From NCBI RefSeq assembly GCF_947654165.1, contig NZ_CANTKB010000023.1, positions 1 through 52,098 of the forward strand: a stretch of 52,098 nucleotides of DNA, given 5' to 3'. The notes beneath the pieces are model-generated. The model saw only the letters and a list, made by a program, of their open reading frames with translations, had not been told where the DNA came from and made no database searches. Both the position numbers and the translations under genes were made by a program. This DNA is from an uncultured Blautia sp. (GTDB taxonomy: Bacteria; Bacillota; Clostridia; Lachnospirales; Lachnospiraceae). The first letter of the stretch is position 1. Each line of letters begins with the position of its first letter. This document shows positions 7,743 through 17,446 of the stretch, piece by piece.

Positions 7743-9293
7743 CTATTTTTTCACTGCAAACCAAGCAACATCTGCATAATCCTGGCTCTCGCTTCCATAA
7801 GAAGAAGCAAACATTCCCATAGTACATCCAACAAAACCGCCTGCATATTCTGTACTGTAAGGTCTCAAATCAATGTTTTCTACAACGACCCTTGTCTCCC
7901 CATTTTGTACTATAGAAACCTCGCCCAGCTGTTCTTCTGCATGAAACAAAATTTCTACCAGTCCTTTTCCAAGTAATACGATCTTTAAAACTCTCTCTTG
8001 TCCATCTATGGTTTCTATGACGCATAATATACGATTTTTATTCTGGTTTCTGATTTCCGCTCTTAAAAAATTCCGATGATTTTGAAACAGTAAAAATCCT
8101 GCCCCGCTATGGCTATCTTTTGGCATGAATTCCATACCAAGTGATGTAGTAAACGTATAGCTCATTTGCCGTATACCCACATAGGTACTTGCTGCTTTTT
8201 CACCCACATGATACTTTCCTGCCTTTAATCTCAGAAAACCTGGTCTTTCACTGAGGGAATACATCTCCAGATCTCTTCTATAGATACTCACCAGTTCTTT
8301 TGGTAGCTGTTCTCCGTAAAATTCAAAAAACAGATTCTCACTGGTTTCTCTCGGGAAATGTACCGACTCCTTTGGTAGTTCCAACTCTTCTTCCAGCTTT
8401 CCAATTCCAGGATTGATAACCGGCCATCCATTTTCCCACTGGACTTTTGCCAGAAAGGTTTCCCTCCCCATACTGCTGCAGCCCTTGCATCTTCTACACG
8501 CCAACATAACAATATACCAGTTTCCATGACCATCATCTACCATATCTCCATGACCTGCACAGGTTATCGGATATTCCTGTCCTAAATGCCGGTGAGTAAA
8601 TACTGGATTGCGAGGACATCCCTCAAACGGTTCCTCCAAACTTCTGGTTCTTGCCACGCAAATACAGTGATCCTCCGCTGTTCCACCTTCTGCATGAAGT
8701 AAATAATAGAATTCCCCGATTTTATATAAGTGGGGGCCTTCTGGCCAAATGGCGTTTTGCATGGCACCTTTCCAAATAGTTCTGCTTTCCCCAGTCAGGC
8801 GCATCTTCTCCAAATCTAATTCTTGAAGCCAGATTTCCCAGTCTCCATTATAATGCACTCCATTACTGTTCGGCCTGGTTCCTACATAATAACAAGTTCC
8901 GTCCTCATCAAAAAACAAGCTGGGGTCAATACCTTTGGCATCTTCTCCCAAATAAAACGGGGCAGACCATGGACCTTCCGGTGTCTTAGAGGTAACCACA
9001 AAGGTACCTCCCTGATCCACATTGGTAGTAATCATATAAAAAGTTCCCTTATGCCACCGAATCACCGGGGCAAAAATACCTCTGGAAATCTCGCCGCCTT
9101 CTAATGGCAACTGTTCTGGTCTGTCCAGAATATTTCCCACCTGTTCCCAATGCCCCAAATCTCTGCTGTGAAACAGGGGCACTCCCGGAAAATAGGAAAA
9201 ACTGGAGTTTACTAAATAATAATCTTCTCCAACCCGACATATAGACGGGTCTGGATAAAAGCCTTTTAAAATCGGATTCTGTATTGTCAGCAT
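7743..9293 (-). CDS. Glycoside hydrolase family 43, beta-xylosidase/arabinofuranosidase-like
   Basis: A 516-residue cytoplasmic enzyme (no signal peptide) with an N-terminal five-bladed beta-propeller and a C-terminal beta-sandwich (about residues 320-516) as in two-domain GH43 xylosidases. The catalytic triad is visible: Asp15 in YPDPS (base), Asp123 in GIDPSLFFDEDG (pKa modulator) and Glu185 in WPEGPHLYK (acid). It would remove xylose or arabinose from short arabinoxylan fragments; the two activities cannot be separated by sequence alone. The start ATG at 9293 has AAGGAGA just upstream. It is the last gene of xylan locus A, 20 bp after the esterase gene. Confidence 0.93.
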   Translation of the reverse strand: MLTIQNPILKGFYPDPSICRVGEDYYLVNSSFSYFPGVPLFHSRDLGHWEQVGNILDRPEQLPLEGGEISRGIFAPVIRWHKGTFYMITTNVDQGGTFVVTSKTPEGPWSAPFYLGEDAKGIDPSLFFDEDGTCYYVGTRPNSNGVHYNGDWEIWLQELDLEKMRLTGESRTIWKGAMQNAIWPEGPHLYKIGEFYYLLHAEGGTAEDHCICVARTRSLEEPFEGCPRNPVFTHRHLGQEYPITCAGHGDMVDDGHGNWYIVMLACRRCKGCSSMGRETFLAKVQWENGWPVINPGIGKLEEELELPKESVHFPRETSENLFFEFYGEQLPKELVSIYRRDLEMYSLSERPGFLRLKAGKYHVGEKAASTYVGIRQMSYTFTTSLGMEFMPKDSHSGAGFLLFQNHRNFLRAEIRNQNKNRILCVIETIDGQERVLKIVLLGKGLVEILFHAEEQLGEVSIVQNGETRVVVENIDLRPYSTEYAGGFVGCTMGMFASSYGSESQDYADVAWFAVKK

Positions 9294-9313
9294 ATTACTC
9301 TCCTTTTTCTACT

Positions 9314-11026
9314 TTATTTTACATAGCCAAATCCAAGAATGGTAAAATTTTTCTCTTCCTCTCCTTTTTCCGGCTGTATGATTATTCTATGTTCCTTTGT
9401 CTCTTCTTCATTAAATAGAATTACTGTATTGCAGTGTGTCCAGCCATTTTGCAAAGGATCTACTGTCAAAACCTGAGTATCATCCACATATATTTGGACT
9501 TTGCCTGCATGAATTTCTCCGGAATCTTTAAACACCAGAATAAGACTTTTACAGGTAATTTCCATGGTAAATGGTGTGATTTCTCCATGAAAATTTTCTC
9601 CCTTGTATTGCCAGTTATAGGGAAATTGAGGTGTGGGAATCACATTAAAATCCATTTCTACACACTGCAAATCCCGGTCTGTCTCCAGAAAGCTTCCGCA
9701 ACAGATGTGTGCATCTTGAAACAAATTTTTCTTATCCAAAAGCTGCACTTCCTGGAAATCACAGCCAATCACCGGCTCCTGTTTCTCCTGTAAAATCCGG
9801 CTGTCATCTTCCCCATCCATACTTTTCTCTGTGATCTCAAATAAATACTCTAAACATTTTGCCATAATGAAATGTCCAAGATTGGACGGATGAAACATAT
9901 CGTAAAAAAACTGGTTTCTAGATATCACCCTTCCTTGTTTCTGTGTCATTCCAAACTGGGGAGATACTGCATCTCGGATGCTCACCATAGGCAAATGGTA
10001 GTGATATCCAACAGGGCTTAACCTCTCCTGCAAATTCCAGTCATCTGCAAATACAGAAAATAAAAGAACCACTGCTGGATTCCAAGGAAGATTCAGTGCT
10101 TTTCTGACCAGACTCTCGTAACAAACTCCCTTTGTTTCATCTCCTTCATCATTTACAGCAAACTCTATAACAATTAAATCTGGCTGTTCCTGTTGCCTTA
10201 ATATATCTCTTTCAAACCGTATCATGCCAAGTTCTGAAGGCGTACCTCCTACTCCAGCTTTTAGAAAATGTACATTTTCTCCATTACCAAATCGTTTCCG
10301 AAAAGCACAGTAGGTCTTCCATGCATAACATTCTTCATGAATGGGCACTGCACCGGCTCCCTGTGTAATGGAGCCTCCTATAAAAGCCAGTGTAACCTCT
10401 TCTCCTCTTTTGGCTTTCTCGATTACTCTCTTCAACCGGAAAGGATTTCCCTTTGACAAAAGGGATCTGGCAATCATAGCATTTGCTTGATCTCCCACAA
10501 GTTTTGGTGCTTCTTCCTCTTCTTGCTCTGGTATCTGAAAACCGTCTTTTATATAAAGCACAACGCTCACCTTTGCCATTTGCCCCGGTTTTAAAAATCG
10601 AAACCAAATCTGTCCTGGTTCCTTGTCATCCTCAGACCACAAAATTGAATCAAGAGAAAGCTTCTGTTCCATGCTGTTTCCCATAAGCTGCATTTTCAAA
10701 ATTGTTCCGCTGCCATAGATGTCATGCTTTCCATACATCTGAAACGCAAATTCCACTGGCTCTTCCTGATTTTCAGTCTCAACTCTTACCCCTATACTAT
10801 GTACCAGACAACGGAATCCTGCTGTTGTCTTCAATAAATTTAAAATTTCTTCATCTTGTATATTTCCTACAATCTTAGCACTGCTAATCAGTCTCCCGTC
10901 AGATTCATACAAAAACTGAACGCCGCTTCCGTCCTCCTGCGGCATACCAAAAATTTCTTTTTCTCTCATAATGTAAAAACCCGGACGTTTTTTCTCCGGG
11001 TCTTTTGGTGCTACAGGTCCTCTCAT
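9314..11026 (-). CDS. SGNH/GDSL hydrolase, probable carbohydrate esterase
   Basis: A 570-residue three-part protein with a leading beta domain (about 25-165), an SGNH hydrolase core (about 185-400) and a C-terminal beta domain (410-570). Core blocks are clear: GGSITQG with nucleophile Ser219, AGVGGTPSELG (Gly, block II), VIEFAVND with Asn292 (block III), and YDMFHPSNLGH with Asp376 and His379 (block V). No signal peptide, so it acts inside the cell. Placement between GH43 and GH8 genes suggests removal of acetyl (or other acyl) groups from imported xylo-oligosaccharides, but the substrate is inferred. AGGAGA precedes the ATG at 11026, 11 bp after the GH8 stop. Confidence 0.88.
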   Translation of the reverse strand: MRGPVAPKDPEKKRPGFYIMREKEIFGMPQEDGSGVQFLYESDGRLISSAKIVGNIQDEEILNLLKTTAGFRCLVHSIGVRVETENQEEPVEFAFQMYGKHDIYGSGTILKMQLMGNSMEQKLSLDSILWSEDDKEPGQIWFRFLKPGQMAKVSVVLYIKDGFQIPEQEEEEAPKLVGDQANAMIARSLLSKGNPFRLKRVIEKAKRGEEVTLAFIGGSITQGAGAVPIHEECYAWKTYCAFRKRFGNGENVHFLKAGVGGTPSELGMIRFERDILRQQEQPDLIVIEFAVNDEGDETKGVCYESLVRKALNLPWNPAVVLLFSVFADDWNLQERLSPVGYHYHLPMVSIRDAVSPQFGMTQKQGRVISRNQFFYDMFHPSNLGHFIMAKCLEYLFEITEKSMDGEDDSRILQEKQEPVIGCDFQEVQLLDKKNLFQDAHICCGSFLETDRDLQCVEMDFNVIPTPQFPYNWQYKGENFHGEITPFTMEITCKSLILVFKDSGEIHAGKVQIYVDDTQVLTVDPLQNGWTHCNTVILFNEEETKEHRIIIQPEKGEEEKNFTILGFGYVK

Positions 11027-11036
11027 CTTTTCTCTC

Positions 11037-12182
11037 CTATTTCCAAATACGATAATTTCCGCTCAATGCCATAAATGCAAACATATACAGGAAATTATCA
11101 TAATATCTTCTGTCCCCTGTACGCAGTGGCGTATTCCAGAATTTTTCCATACACGCTCTGGAAAATTCCCCCTCTGCAGCAAGAGATGCCTGAGCATTTA
11201 CTGCAATCACAGCCACTGGATGCAGTGCTTTTTCTTCCAGCCTTGTTCCATCTACGAGGAAAACACCGTCCCAATGTTCCTGCTGCTTTACACAATAAAA
11301 TTCCTGGAAGGTCTGTGCAATCTCTTTTTGCCATGGGTCTTTTCCAAACCACATACTATCCAGACCAATATTAGCCATAGTACGATAGGCATCGCTATAA
11401 TACCAGTCATGACGTCCAAATTGTTCTACATGTCCTGTATGCGGTGTTCCATCATATTCACTGTATTCCGGAGACAGCCCTGTGTTTGGATGGCATGCAA
11501 GATGAAGATATTCCCTGCTGGCCTGTGCCGCCTGTTTCCAGAAATCCCTGTCTTCTTCATTTGCCCACAAAGCAAATAATTCATAAAAATGAGGAAGATG
11601 GTAAGAAGGGTCTGTAAAATCTACTCCAGGAATAAATTTAATCAGCTTTCTCTCCCGATCCCACATAGGTTCTCCCGGATGGCCTTCTTCCCCTTTATGT
11701 ACGCACTCACTTAAAATATTTCTGGCTTCCTGGCTGTAATGAAAGATTCCTTCTCCATCACCCCAGCGGTTAGAGGCAAAGAACAATGCCATGGCAAAAA
11801 ATTCTTCTCCATCCGGAGCCGGGCCGTCAGAATTCGGAGTTCCATCTGTATTGCAAGACCACCTGAAGTAGTAACGTCCCTCACCTTCACTCATCCACAT
11901 ATAGGTTTTCACCCATTTCCAGATGCGGTCAAATTCTTCCTTTTTATCCAATTGCACGCACACCATCATACCATAAGACATTCCCTCTGTACGCACATCA
12001 TGGTTTCCCGTATCTTCCAGATATCCCATATCATCTCCAGCTTCACGGTAAAATCGTTCCTCTTCTGTTCCGTAAAAAATAGTCTGAAAAGCATCTTCCA
12101 GTCTGTTTTTCACTTCTTTCTCCGAATAACCGTATTCGCTCCATAAATTTCTATAAATTCCCGTTTCAAATGCTCCCTGCAT
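11037..12182 (-). CDS. GH8 reducing-end xylose-releasing exo-oligoxylanase
   Basis: A 381-residue GH8 enzyme very like the Rex enzymes of Bacillus halodurans and bifidobacteria (EC 3.2.1.156), which clip single xylose units from the reducing end of xylo-oligosaccharides. Shared blocks include DVRTEGMSYGMM with the acid Glu66, PAPDGEEFFAMALFFAS, FTDPSYHLPHFYELFALWANEEDR and YYSDAYR with the base Asp264. The ending RTGDRRYYDNFLYMFA is also typical. No signal peptide, normal length. Together with the GH43 enzymes and the GH3 of locus B, which work from the non-reducing end, it would allow attack from both ends in the cytoplasm. The specificity is assigned by recall of the Rex sequence, not by a search. 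Confidence 0.93.
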   Translation of the reverse strand: MQGAFETGIYRNLWSEYGYSEKEVKNRLEDAFQTIFYGTEEERFYREAGDDMGYLEDTGNHDVRTEGMSYGMMVCVQLDKKEEFDRIWKWVKTYMWMSEGEGRYYFRWSCNTDGTPNSDGPAPDGEEFFAMALFFASNRWGDGEGIFHYSQEARNILSECVHKGEEGHPGEPMWDRERKLIKFIPGVDFTDPSYHLPHFYELFALWANEEDRDFWKQAAQASREYLHLACHPNTGLSPEYSEYDGTPHTGHVEQFGRHDWYYSDAYRTMANIGLDSMWFGKDPWQKEIAQTFQEFYCVKQQEHWDGVFLVDGTRLEEKALHPVAVIAVNAQASLAAEGEFSRACMEKFWNTPLRTGDRRYYDNFLYMFAFMALSGNYRIWK

Positions 12183-12211
12183 CTTCTACTTCCTCCTCTT
12201 AGACATTCCTT

Positions 12212-13690
12212 TTACCTATAAATGAACTCAGAGAATCCTGCGCTTCCCCCAATTGTTTTAGTAGAATAAAAAAACAAGGCAAATCTACATCCGCAAAAAT
12301 GATCCAATTGAAAGTATAACTTTTTTGTAATTCCGATTTTTTTCCATTCACCGGAAGTTTCATAAAAGAACTCTGCTTCGTCTTTCATCATTTCAAATTC
12401 AAGTTTTACTTTTAACCGTACACATTCTGTATCCAATTTTATCTTTTCATACTCTGCTTCTTTACCAGCCATAACCAGATACATACCATCTTCTTCTTTT
12501 TTCAAAGCTACAAAGCCAAAGTTCCCTAAAAATGCGCTAAGTCCTGCATAATCGCCAACCTTCATCCTATTTCCATTGACACTGACTTCTGCCTCACACC
12601 TTGGGTATCTGGTTCTCTGGGTCAAGGTGTTCACTGCCGCTTCCAGATTCGCACATACTTTTCCAGAATAAATTCGGAATTCTCCTTCTGAAACAGAATA
12701 ATATCTGGAATCCGGCTGGTGATTAAATTCCCATACCTTCTTCCATGGAATCTTTCCGTTTTTATCAGGAACATACTGAAAATCATCACTTTCAAACAAA
12801 GGCTCATATCTGTGGTTTGGTCTGGTACTTCTGGTTTCTATGACTTCCGGTACTTTTCCGCCTTCTCCAAATACAGGAAAGTCCTGTTCCCATTTCACAG
12901 GAACTAGCACAGGACTCCGTCCAACAGCGCCTCTGTCCTGAAACAGAATACTATACCAGTCTCCATCAGGAGTATCCACGATTCCTCCCTGAGCAACACC
13001 CTGATGACAGTAATTCAAATCATCTGCCAGAACATCTCTACCTGTAAATTCCCCTTCTATGCTGTCTGATACAAAACATGCCTCCCGCCGGAACCAGGTT
13101 TCACCGGGAGAATGTATGAGGAACACATAGTATTTCCCATGAATCTTATAAATATGTGCGCCCTCATACCCCAGCTTATATACACCCTGTTCTTTTATAA
13201 TGATTCTGTCTATCCCATTTTCTTTTGGTCCTTTTAGCTGCTCATCCAGCTCTGTCAGGTGAATCTCTGTATTTCCATACACAATATAGATTCTGCCATC
13301 TTCATCAAACAGAAGAGACGGGTCATGATAAAAGCCTTGGATTTCCTGCTTTTCCCAGGGTCCTGAAATGTTCTCTGACTGATACAGATAAGTTTTACCT
13401 GTATCATTTGCCACAAAACATAAATAGAATCTATTTTTATGATAGCGTATCGAAGCAGCCCACATTCCCTTTCCATAAATACCAGAATGATTTTGTAAAC
13501 GCTGCCCTTCTGTTTCATCTAAATAATCATAAACACGTTCCACGATCTCCCAGTTTCTTAAATCATAAGATCTGAGAATAACGCACCCTGGCATAAAATG
13601 CATGGTAGTGCTCACCATATAATAGGTATCTTCTACACGAATCACGTCCGGATCCGGAAAATCCATCTGTATAATGGGATGAATACTCAT
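12212..13690 (-). CDS. Glycoside hydrolase family 43, second xylosidase/arabinofuranosidase-like enzyme
   Basis: A 492-residue cytoplasmic GH43 protein, clearly different from the one at 7743. Catalytic residues: Asp13 in FPDPDV (base), Asp123 in YHDPSLLFDEDG and Glu176 in GYEGAHIYK (acid). A C-terminal beta-sandwich covers about residues 300-492. The metal/active-site His region DDLNYCHQGVAQGG is present. It likely removes arabinofuranosyl or xylosyl units from arabinoxylo-oligosaccharides. The gap to the upstream permease gene is 3 bp, so it is the first enzyme gene after the transporter genes in locus A. Confidence 0.92.
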   Translation of the reverse strand: MSIHPIIQMDFPDPDVIRVEDTYYMVSTTMHFMPGCVILRSYDLRNWEIVERVYDYLDETEGQRLQNHSGIYGKGMWAASIRYHKNRFYLCFVANDTGKTYLYQSENISGPWEKQEIQGFYHDPSLLFDEDGRIYIVYGNTEIHLTELDEQLKGPKENGIDRIIIKEQGVYKLGYEGAHIYKIHGKYYVFLIHSPGETWFRREACFVSDSIEGEFTGRDVLADDLNYCHQGVAQGGIVDTPDGDWYSILFQDRGAVGRSPVLVPVKWEQDFPVFGEGGKVPEVIETRSTRPNHRYEPLFESDDFQYVPDKNGKIPWKKVWEFNHQPDSRYYSVSEGEFRIYSGKVCANLEAAVNTLTQRTRYPRCEAEVSVNGNRMKVGDYAGLSAFLGNFGFVALKKEEDGMYLVMAGKEAEYEKIKLDTECVRLKVKLEFEMMKDEAEFFYETSGEWKKIGITKKLYFQLDHFCGCRFALFFYSTKTIGGSAGFSEFIYR

Positions 13691-13693
13691 ATG

Positions 13694-14578
13694 TTACTCC
13701 TTTACTCCTCCAATAGTCAGACCTGATACAAAATATCTCTGTAAAAATGGGTAGAGACAAATAATAGGAAGCATGGTTAAAATCGTAGCTGCCGCCCGTA
13801 TAGATGCAGGTGTAACAGCGCCAACCGCATTTTTCATGGCTTCTGCTGAACCTCCCTGGTTTGTAACAGAAGACAATAGCTTCATTAATTCATACTGAAG
13901 AGTTGTAAATTCCTGGCTCATTCTGTTATACAGCATGGCATCAAACCAGGAGTTCCACTGTCCTACTGCCACAAACAAAGCAACAGTTGCATAAACTGGT
14001 TTACATAACGGTGATATAATTTTCAGGAAAATGGTCGTATACCCTGCTCCATCCAACTGAGCCGATTCTTCCAGACTATCCGGGATTCCATTCATGTAAG
14101 TACGGATGACCAGCATATTAAAGGCGCTAATCATTCCAGGAACAATATAAACCATGAAACTGTTTGTTAATCCCAGATTCTTATACAGTAAGAAAATAGG
14201 AATCATACCACCATTGACATACATGGTAATAACCCAGAATAAAGAAAGAGATTTTTTAAACAAGAACCTCTTTCTGCTGACAATAAATGCTAGGATTGCA
14301 TTGGTAAACAGCGCCAGCACCGTTCCCAGAATGGTTCTTAAAACTGTTATATAAGCTCCTGTAATCAAATTATCTTTTTGCAAAACCGTAATATAGTTTT
14401 TTAATGTCCACTTTCTTGGGAATAAATAAATTCCTCCCCTGAGAGCATCTGTACCGTCATTAAAAGAAATTGCCAATGTATTAAGTACAGGATACAGCGT
14501 TATCACTACAAATGCAATCATAAACATTGTGTTCAGAATCACAAATGCTTTATCTGTTATTGATTTTTTCCGTTTCAT
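13694..14578 (-). CDS. Carbohydrate ABC transporter permease, LplC/YtcP type
   Basis: A 294-residue inner-membrane permease with six predicted transmembrane segments (first at about residues 11-32). The cytoplasmic EAA loop that contacts the ATPase reads EESAQLDGAGYTTIFLKIISPLCKP (residues about 178-202). The ending SGLTIGGVKE is the typical C-terminus of this group. It pairs with the LplB-type permease 21 bp upstream. No ATPase gene is nearby, which is usual for these importers because a shared MsmX-type ATPase serves several systems. Confidence 0.93.
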   Translation of the reverse strand: MKRKKSITDKAFVILNTMFMIAFVVITLYPVLNTLAISFNDGTDALRGGIYLFPRKWTLKNYITVLQKDNLITGAYITVLRTILGTVLALFTNAILAFIVSRKRFLFKKSLSLFWVITMYVNGGMIPIFLLYKNLGLTNSFMVYIVPGMISAFNMLVIRTYMNGIPDSLEESAQLDGAGYTTIFLKIISPLCKPVYATVALFVAVGQWNSWFDAMLYNRMSQEFTTLQYELMKLLSSVTNQGGSAEAMKNAVGAVTPASIRAAATILTMLPIICLYPFLQRYFVSGLTIGGVKE

Positions 14579-14599
14579 TTATCCATTCACCTCTTTCTG

Positions 14600-15559
14600 T
14601 CAGAATAACCGTTCTTCCCCATGTTTCTTAGCAATCTGGTTCGCAATTACAATCAGAATAATACTTACAAAACTCTTGAAAATACCGGCTGCTGTACCAA
14701 GGGCATAATTTCCCTGGCTGATACCCCATTTCAGCACATAAATGTCAATGGTTTCAGATACGCTTTGCACCAGGCCATTTCCTAAGAGATACTGGACTTC
14801 AAAGCCTGCATTTAATACATTGCCTACATTCATAAGAAGTAAAATCATAATCGTTGGCTTAATACCTGGCAGCGTTACATGCTTAATTTTTGCCCAGCGT
14901 CCTGCACCGTCCATACTGGCAGCTTCATACAAGGACGGGTCAATCGCTGTAATCGCAGACAGATAAATAATGGCATTCCAGCCTGTCTCTTTCCATACAT
15001 TTGCGAATGCCACAATAGGCCAGAAAAACTTGGGATGTGCAAAAAAGTTCAAGGGCTTATCCAGAATATTCAGGCCCATAAGAATCTCATTTATAATTCC
15101 AGTTCCTGATAACACGTCATGAAGAATACCGGTTACAATAATCCATGACAAAAAATGAGGGAGATAGGAGATGGTCTGTACCACTTTTTTTCCACCTTTG
15201 GATTTAACCTCATTTAATAAAATAGCAAATACAATCGCCATTACAAAAGTAGACACCAGGTTAATAATTCCCATGGCCAGAGTATTTCGGATTACTTTCA
15301 AAAATGTGGCATCTGAAAATAAAAATTTGAAATTATCCCATCCCACAAAAGCGGAATGGAGCAGACCGTCTTTGGGCTTGTAATCCTGGAAAGCCATCAC
15401 CCATCCCCCAAGAGGCAGATAATAGAAAATGATTCCATAAATTACGATCACTGCCGCCCAAAAGAGCAAAACCTTTTGTCTTTTAATTTCTTTCCATGTG
15501 ATTTTGGGAGCTGGCTCCGCTACATTTTCTTTTCTTCTACGTTTTGCCGCCGATGTCAT
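14600..15559 (-). CDS. Carbohydrate ABC transporter permease, LplB type
   Basis: A 319-residue permease partner of LplC. A cytoplasmic N-terminus is followed by six predicted transmembrane segments, with the EAA loop YEAASMDGAGRWAKIKHVTLPGI and the C-terminal NQIAKKHGEERLF. The ATG at 15559 is preferred over the longer frame because AAGGAG lies 7 nt before it. It stands between the lipoprotein gene and lplC, forming a SBP-LplB-LplC cassette for import of complex oligosaccharides, here probably decorated xylo-oligosaccharides given the enzyme genes that follow. Confidence 0.93.
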   Translation of the reverse strand: MTSAAKRRRKENVAEPAPKITWKEIKRQKVLLFWAAVIVIYGIIFYYLPLGGWVMAFQDYKPKDGLLHSAFVGWDNFKFLFSDATFLKVIRNTLAMGIINLVSTFVMAIVFAILLNEVKSKGGKKVVQTISYLPHFLSWIIVTGILHDVLSGTGIINEILMGLNILDKPLNFFAHPKFFWPIVAFANVWKETGWNAIIYLSAITAIDPSLYEAASMDGAGRWAKIKHVTLPGIKPTIMILLLMNVGNVLNAGFEVQYLLGNGLVQSVSETIDIYVLKWGISQGNYALGTAAGIFKSFVSIILIVIANQIAKKHGEERLF

Positions 15560-15632
15560 ATTGTCACTCCTTTTCTTTAAACCAGGCAGATGCCATTCAA
15601 AAGGCACCTGCCTGTCTCCTGTTTTCTATCTT

Positions 15633-17306
15633 TTATTCATACTTTTTATGTGCTTCCAGCCTGCGTTCCAGTTCCTCCTGCATTTCATCTAAAAATGCCT
15701 GTGGGTTACAATTTTCATAAACCTTCATATATTCGTCCCATGCTTTGTCAAAATTCTCTGCCATAACCACTTTTGGCAAATATTCATGTTTGATTTCACC
15801 CATCTTGGTCCAGGCCATACCACCCGGTGTACTGGTTGTCATAGTATTACTAAAGGAATACATAGGATACCATGGTCCCGGTGCTTCATTAGTTCCAAGC
15901 ATATCTACATAGGTCTCTGCTCCATATGCCTCGAAGCACTTCTTAACATCATCATTTAAAGCGTCAAAGGCTTCCTTAGGCTGATTTTCCGGTTTCGTAG
16001 CATTCACGCCATCTCTGCTGGTTCCTGAATACTGTGGAAAATAAGAATAGATACAAAAATGAGAGGCTTTATAAGCAGTATCAGATGCCTGAAGTCTCAT
16101 GTCATCTGTGCGGTAATACTCTCCATTCTCATCCACTTCATAGTCTACGCCTTCTACACCCCAGTAACGTAAGTCATGAACTTCCTGTCCCAGCAAATCA
16201 TTGATAAACTGAAGCGCACCTTCCACGTCATCACAGCTTACAGTAATTCCTAAACCGTTGCTGACATTAAAAACAGCTCCTGAATTATGCCACTGATTCT
16301 GGATTCCTTCTTCAATGGTAATAGGCAATGGAACATAATCACATCCCTGTTCATGTAATCCCTGCTGTTTCAGGGAATCATTTACGGAATAAGCAAAATC
16401 CCACCACTGGTCAATCATTCCCAGTACACGTCCGGTAGATAATTTTGCAATATATTCATCATAGGTCTGAGTAAAAGATTCAGGGTCTACAATGCCTTTT
16501 TTATACTCTTCATTTAATTTCTGAAAATATTTCACTGCGGTTTCCGATGTATTATAATCCATAACCTGAAGTTTCTCTGTGTCTACCATAACGCTTCCGT
16601 CATTGGGATAACCATCCAGGAACATTGGGGCATTTTCCAGACAGAAATATCTCCAGTCATCGCAAAGGATAGTATATGGAATATTTTCTGTTCCATCTTC
16701 CATGGTGGGATTAGCCTCCTGATAAGCCTCAATCAGTTCAAAATACTGATCCATGGTTTTTACTTCCGGGTATCCTGCCCATTCCAGTACACGCGTCTGA
16801 ATCCAGAAAGCCTCATCATTATGGACTGTAACTTTTTCCTCTCCATGAACGCTTCCAAACTGTGGAATCCAATAAATATGTCCATCGTCTTTACGCAGCT
16901 TATCCCATTGCTCTTCGGTTAAGTATTCCTTAATATTTGGATAATCATCTATATAATCATCCAGTGGAATCAGTGCACCAGCCTCATACAACTGTGCCGT
17001 TCCATCACTTCCATCAATAAAATCAGGATATTCTCCACCAGCAATCATAGTTCCAATGGCTTCCTCTGCTGTCTGTCCGGTAAGCCAGGTTTCCTTACAT
17101 TTTGCTCCGGTGATTTCTGCAATTTTTTCCTGAATCTCATTATCATCATTAATTTCCGTTCCAGGTACAGCAAAAAATGCTGTAAATTCCTTTACGCCTC
17201 CTTCCTCCTCTTTTCCCTTATCCTTTTTCTCTCCCCCACATCCGGCGAGAAGGGATGCTGTTACTGCAGTTGTAAGCCCCAGAGCTAACATCTGTTTTCT
17301 TTTCAT
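15633..17306 (-). CDS. Lipoprotein oligosaccharide-binding protein (LplA-like)
   Basis: A 557-residue extracellular binding protein with a lipoprotein signal (LLAGCGG, Cys23) and the large two-lobe type I solute-binding fold of LplA-like proteins, which bind long oligosaccharides. Aromatic-rich stretches (for example QWWDFAYS, WRYFCLENAPMF, YFPQYSG) fit stacking to sugar rings. AGGAGG precedes the ATG. It is the first gene after a well-formed promoter (17339-17366) and a long inverted repeat, so it may be transcribed separately from, and more strongly than, the upstream sensor/regulator pair. Confidence 0.92.
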   Translation of the reverse strand: MKRKQMLALGLTTAVTASLLAGCGGEKKDKGKEEEGGVKEFTAFFAVPGTEINDDNEIQEKIAEITGAKCKETWLTGQTAEEAIGTMIAGGEYPDFIDGSDGTAQLYEAGALIPLDDYIDDYPNIKEYLTEEQWDKLRKDDGHIYWIPQFGSVHGEEKVTVHNDEAFWIQTRVLEWAGYPEVKTMDQYFELIEAYQEANPTMEDGTENIPYTILCDDWRYFCLENAPMFLDGYPNDGSVMVDTEKLQVMDYNTSETAVKYFQKLNEEYKKGIVDPESFTQTYDEYIAKLSTGRVLGMIDQWWDFAYSVNDSLKQQGLHEQGCDYVPLPITIEEGIQNQWHNSGAVFNVSNGLGITVSCDDVEGALQFINDLLGQEVHDLRYWGVEGVDYEVDENGEYYRTDDMRLQASDTAYKASHFCIYSYFPQYSGTSRDGVNATKPENQPKEAFDALNDDVKKCFEAYGAETYVDMLGTNEAPGPWYPMYSFSNTMTTSTPGGMAWTKMGEIKHEYLPKVVMAENFDKAWDEYMKVYENCNPQAFLDEMQEELERRLEAHKKYE

Positions 17307-17338
17307 GTTACCGTTCCTCCTGTATTTTTGATATCTTT

Positions 17339-17366
17339 ATTTTACCAGTTTTACCTTCTCTTTCAA
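17339..17366 (-). promoter_or_regulatory. Candidate sigma-A promoter of xylan locus A transporter genes
   Basis: Minus-strand TTGAAA (17361-17366) and TAAAAT (17339-17344) are 16 bp apart, about 30 nt upstream of the binding-protein start. It lies directly downstream of the long inverted repeat at 17381-17440, which could therefore affect its activation by the YesN-type regulator. Confidence 0.6.
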
Positions 17367-17380
17367 CCTGACAAAGAATA

Positions 17381-17440
17381 GGAAAAGACAGGACAAATTT
17401 CAGTCCTTTTCTGTCCTGAAAAATTTGTCCTGCCTTTTCC
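17381..17440 (-). repeat. Long inverted repeat between yesN-like gene and binding-protein gene
   Basis: Arms at 17381-17403 and 17416-17440 match over about 23 bases, with one mismatch and a 2-base bulge; the centre is 12 bases. The shared arm core is CAGGACAAATTT. The transcript would form a strong hairpin, but no clean T-tract follows, so a simple terminator is not certain. It begins 7 bp after the regulator stop. Confidence 0.75.
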
Positions 17441-17446
17441 TCTTTT

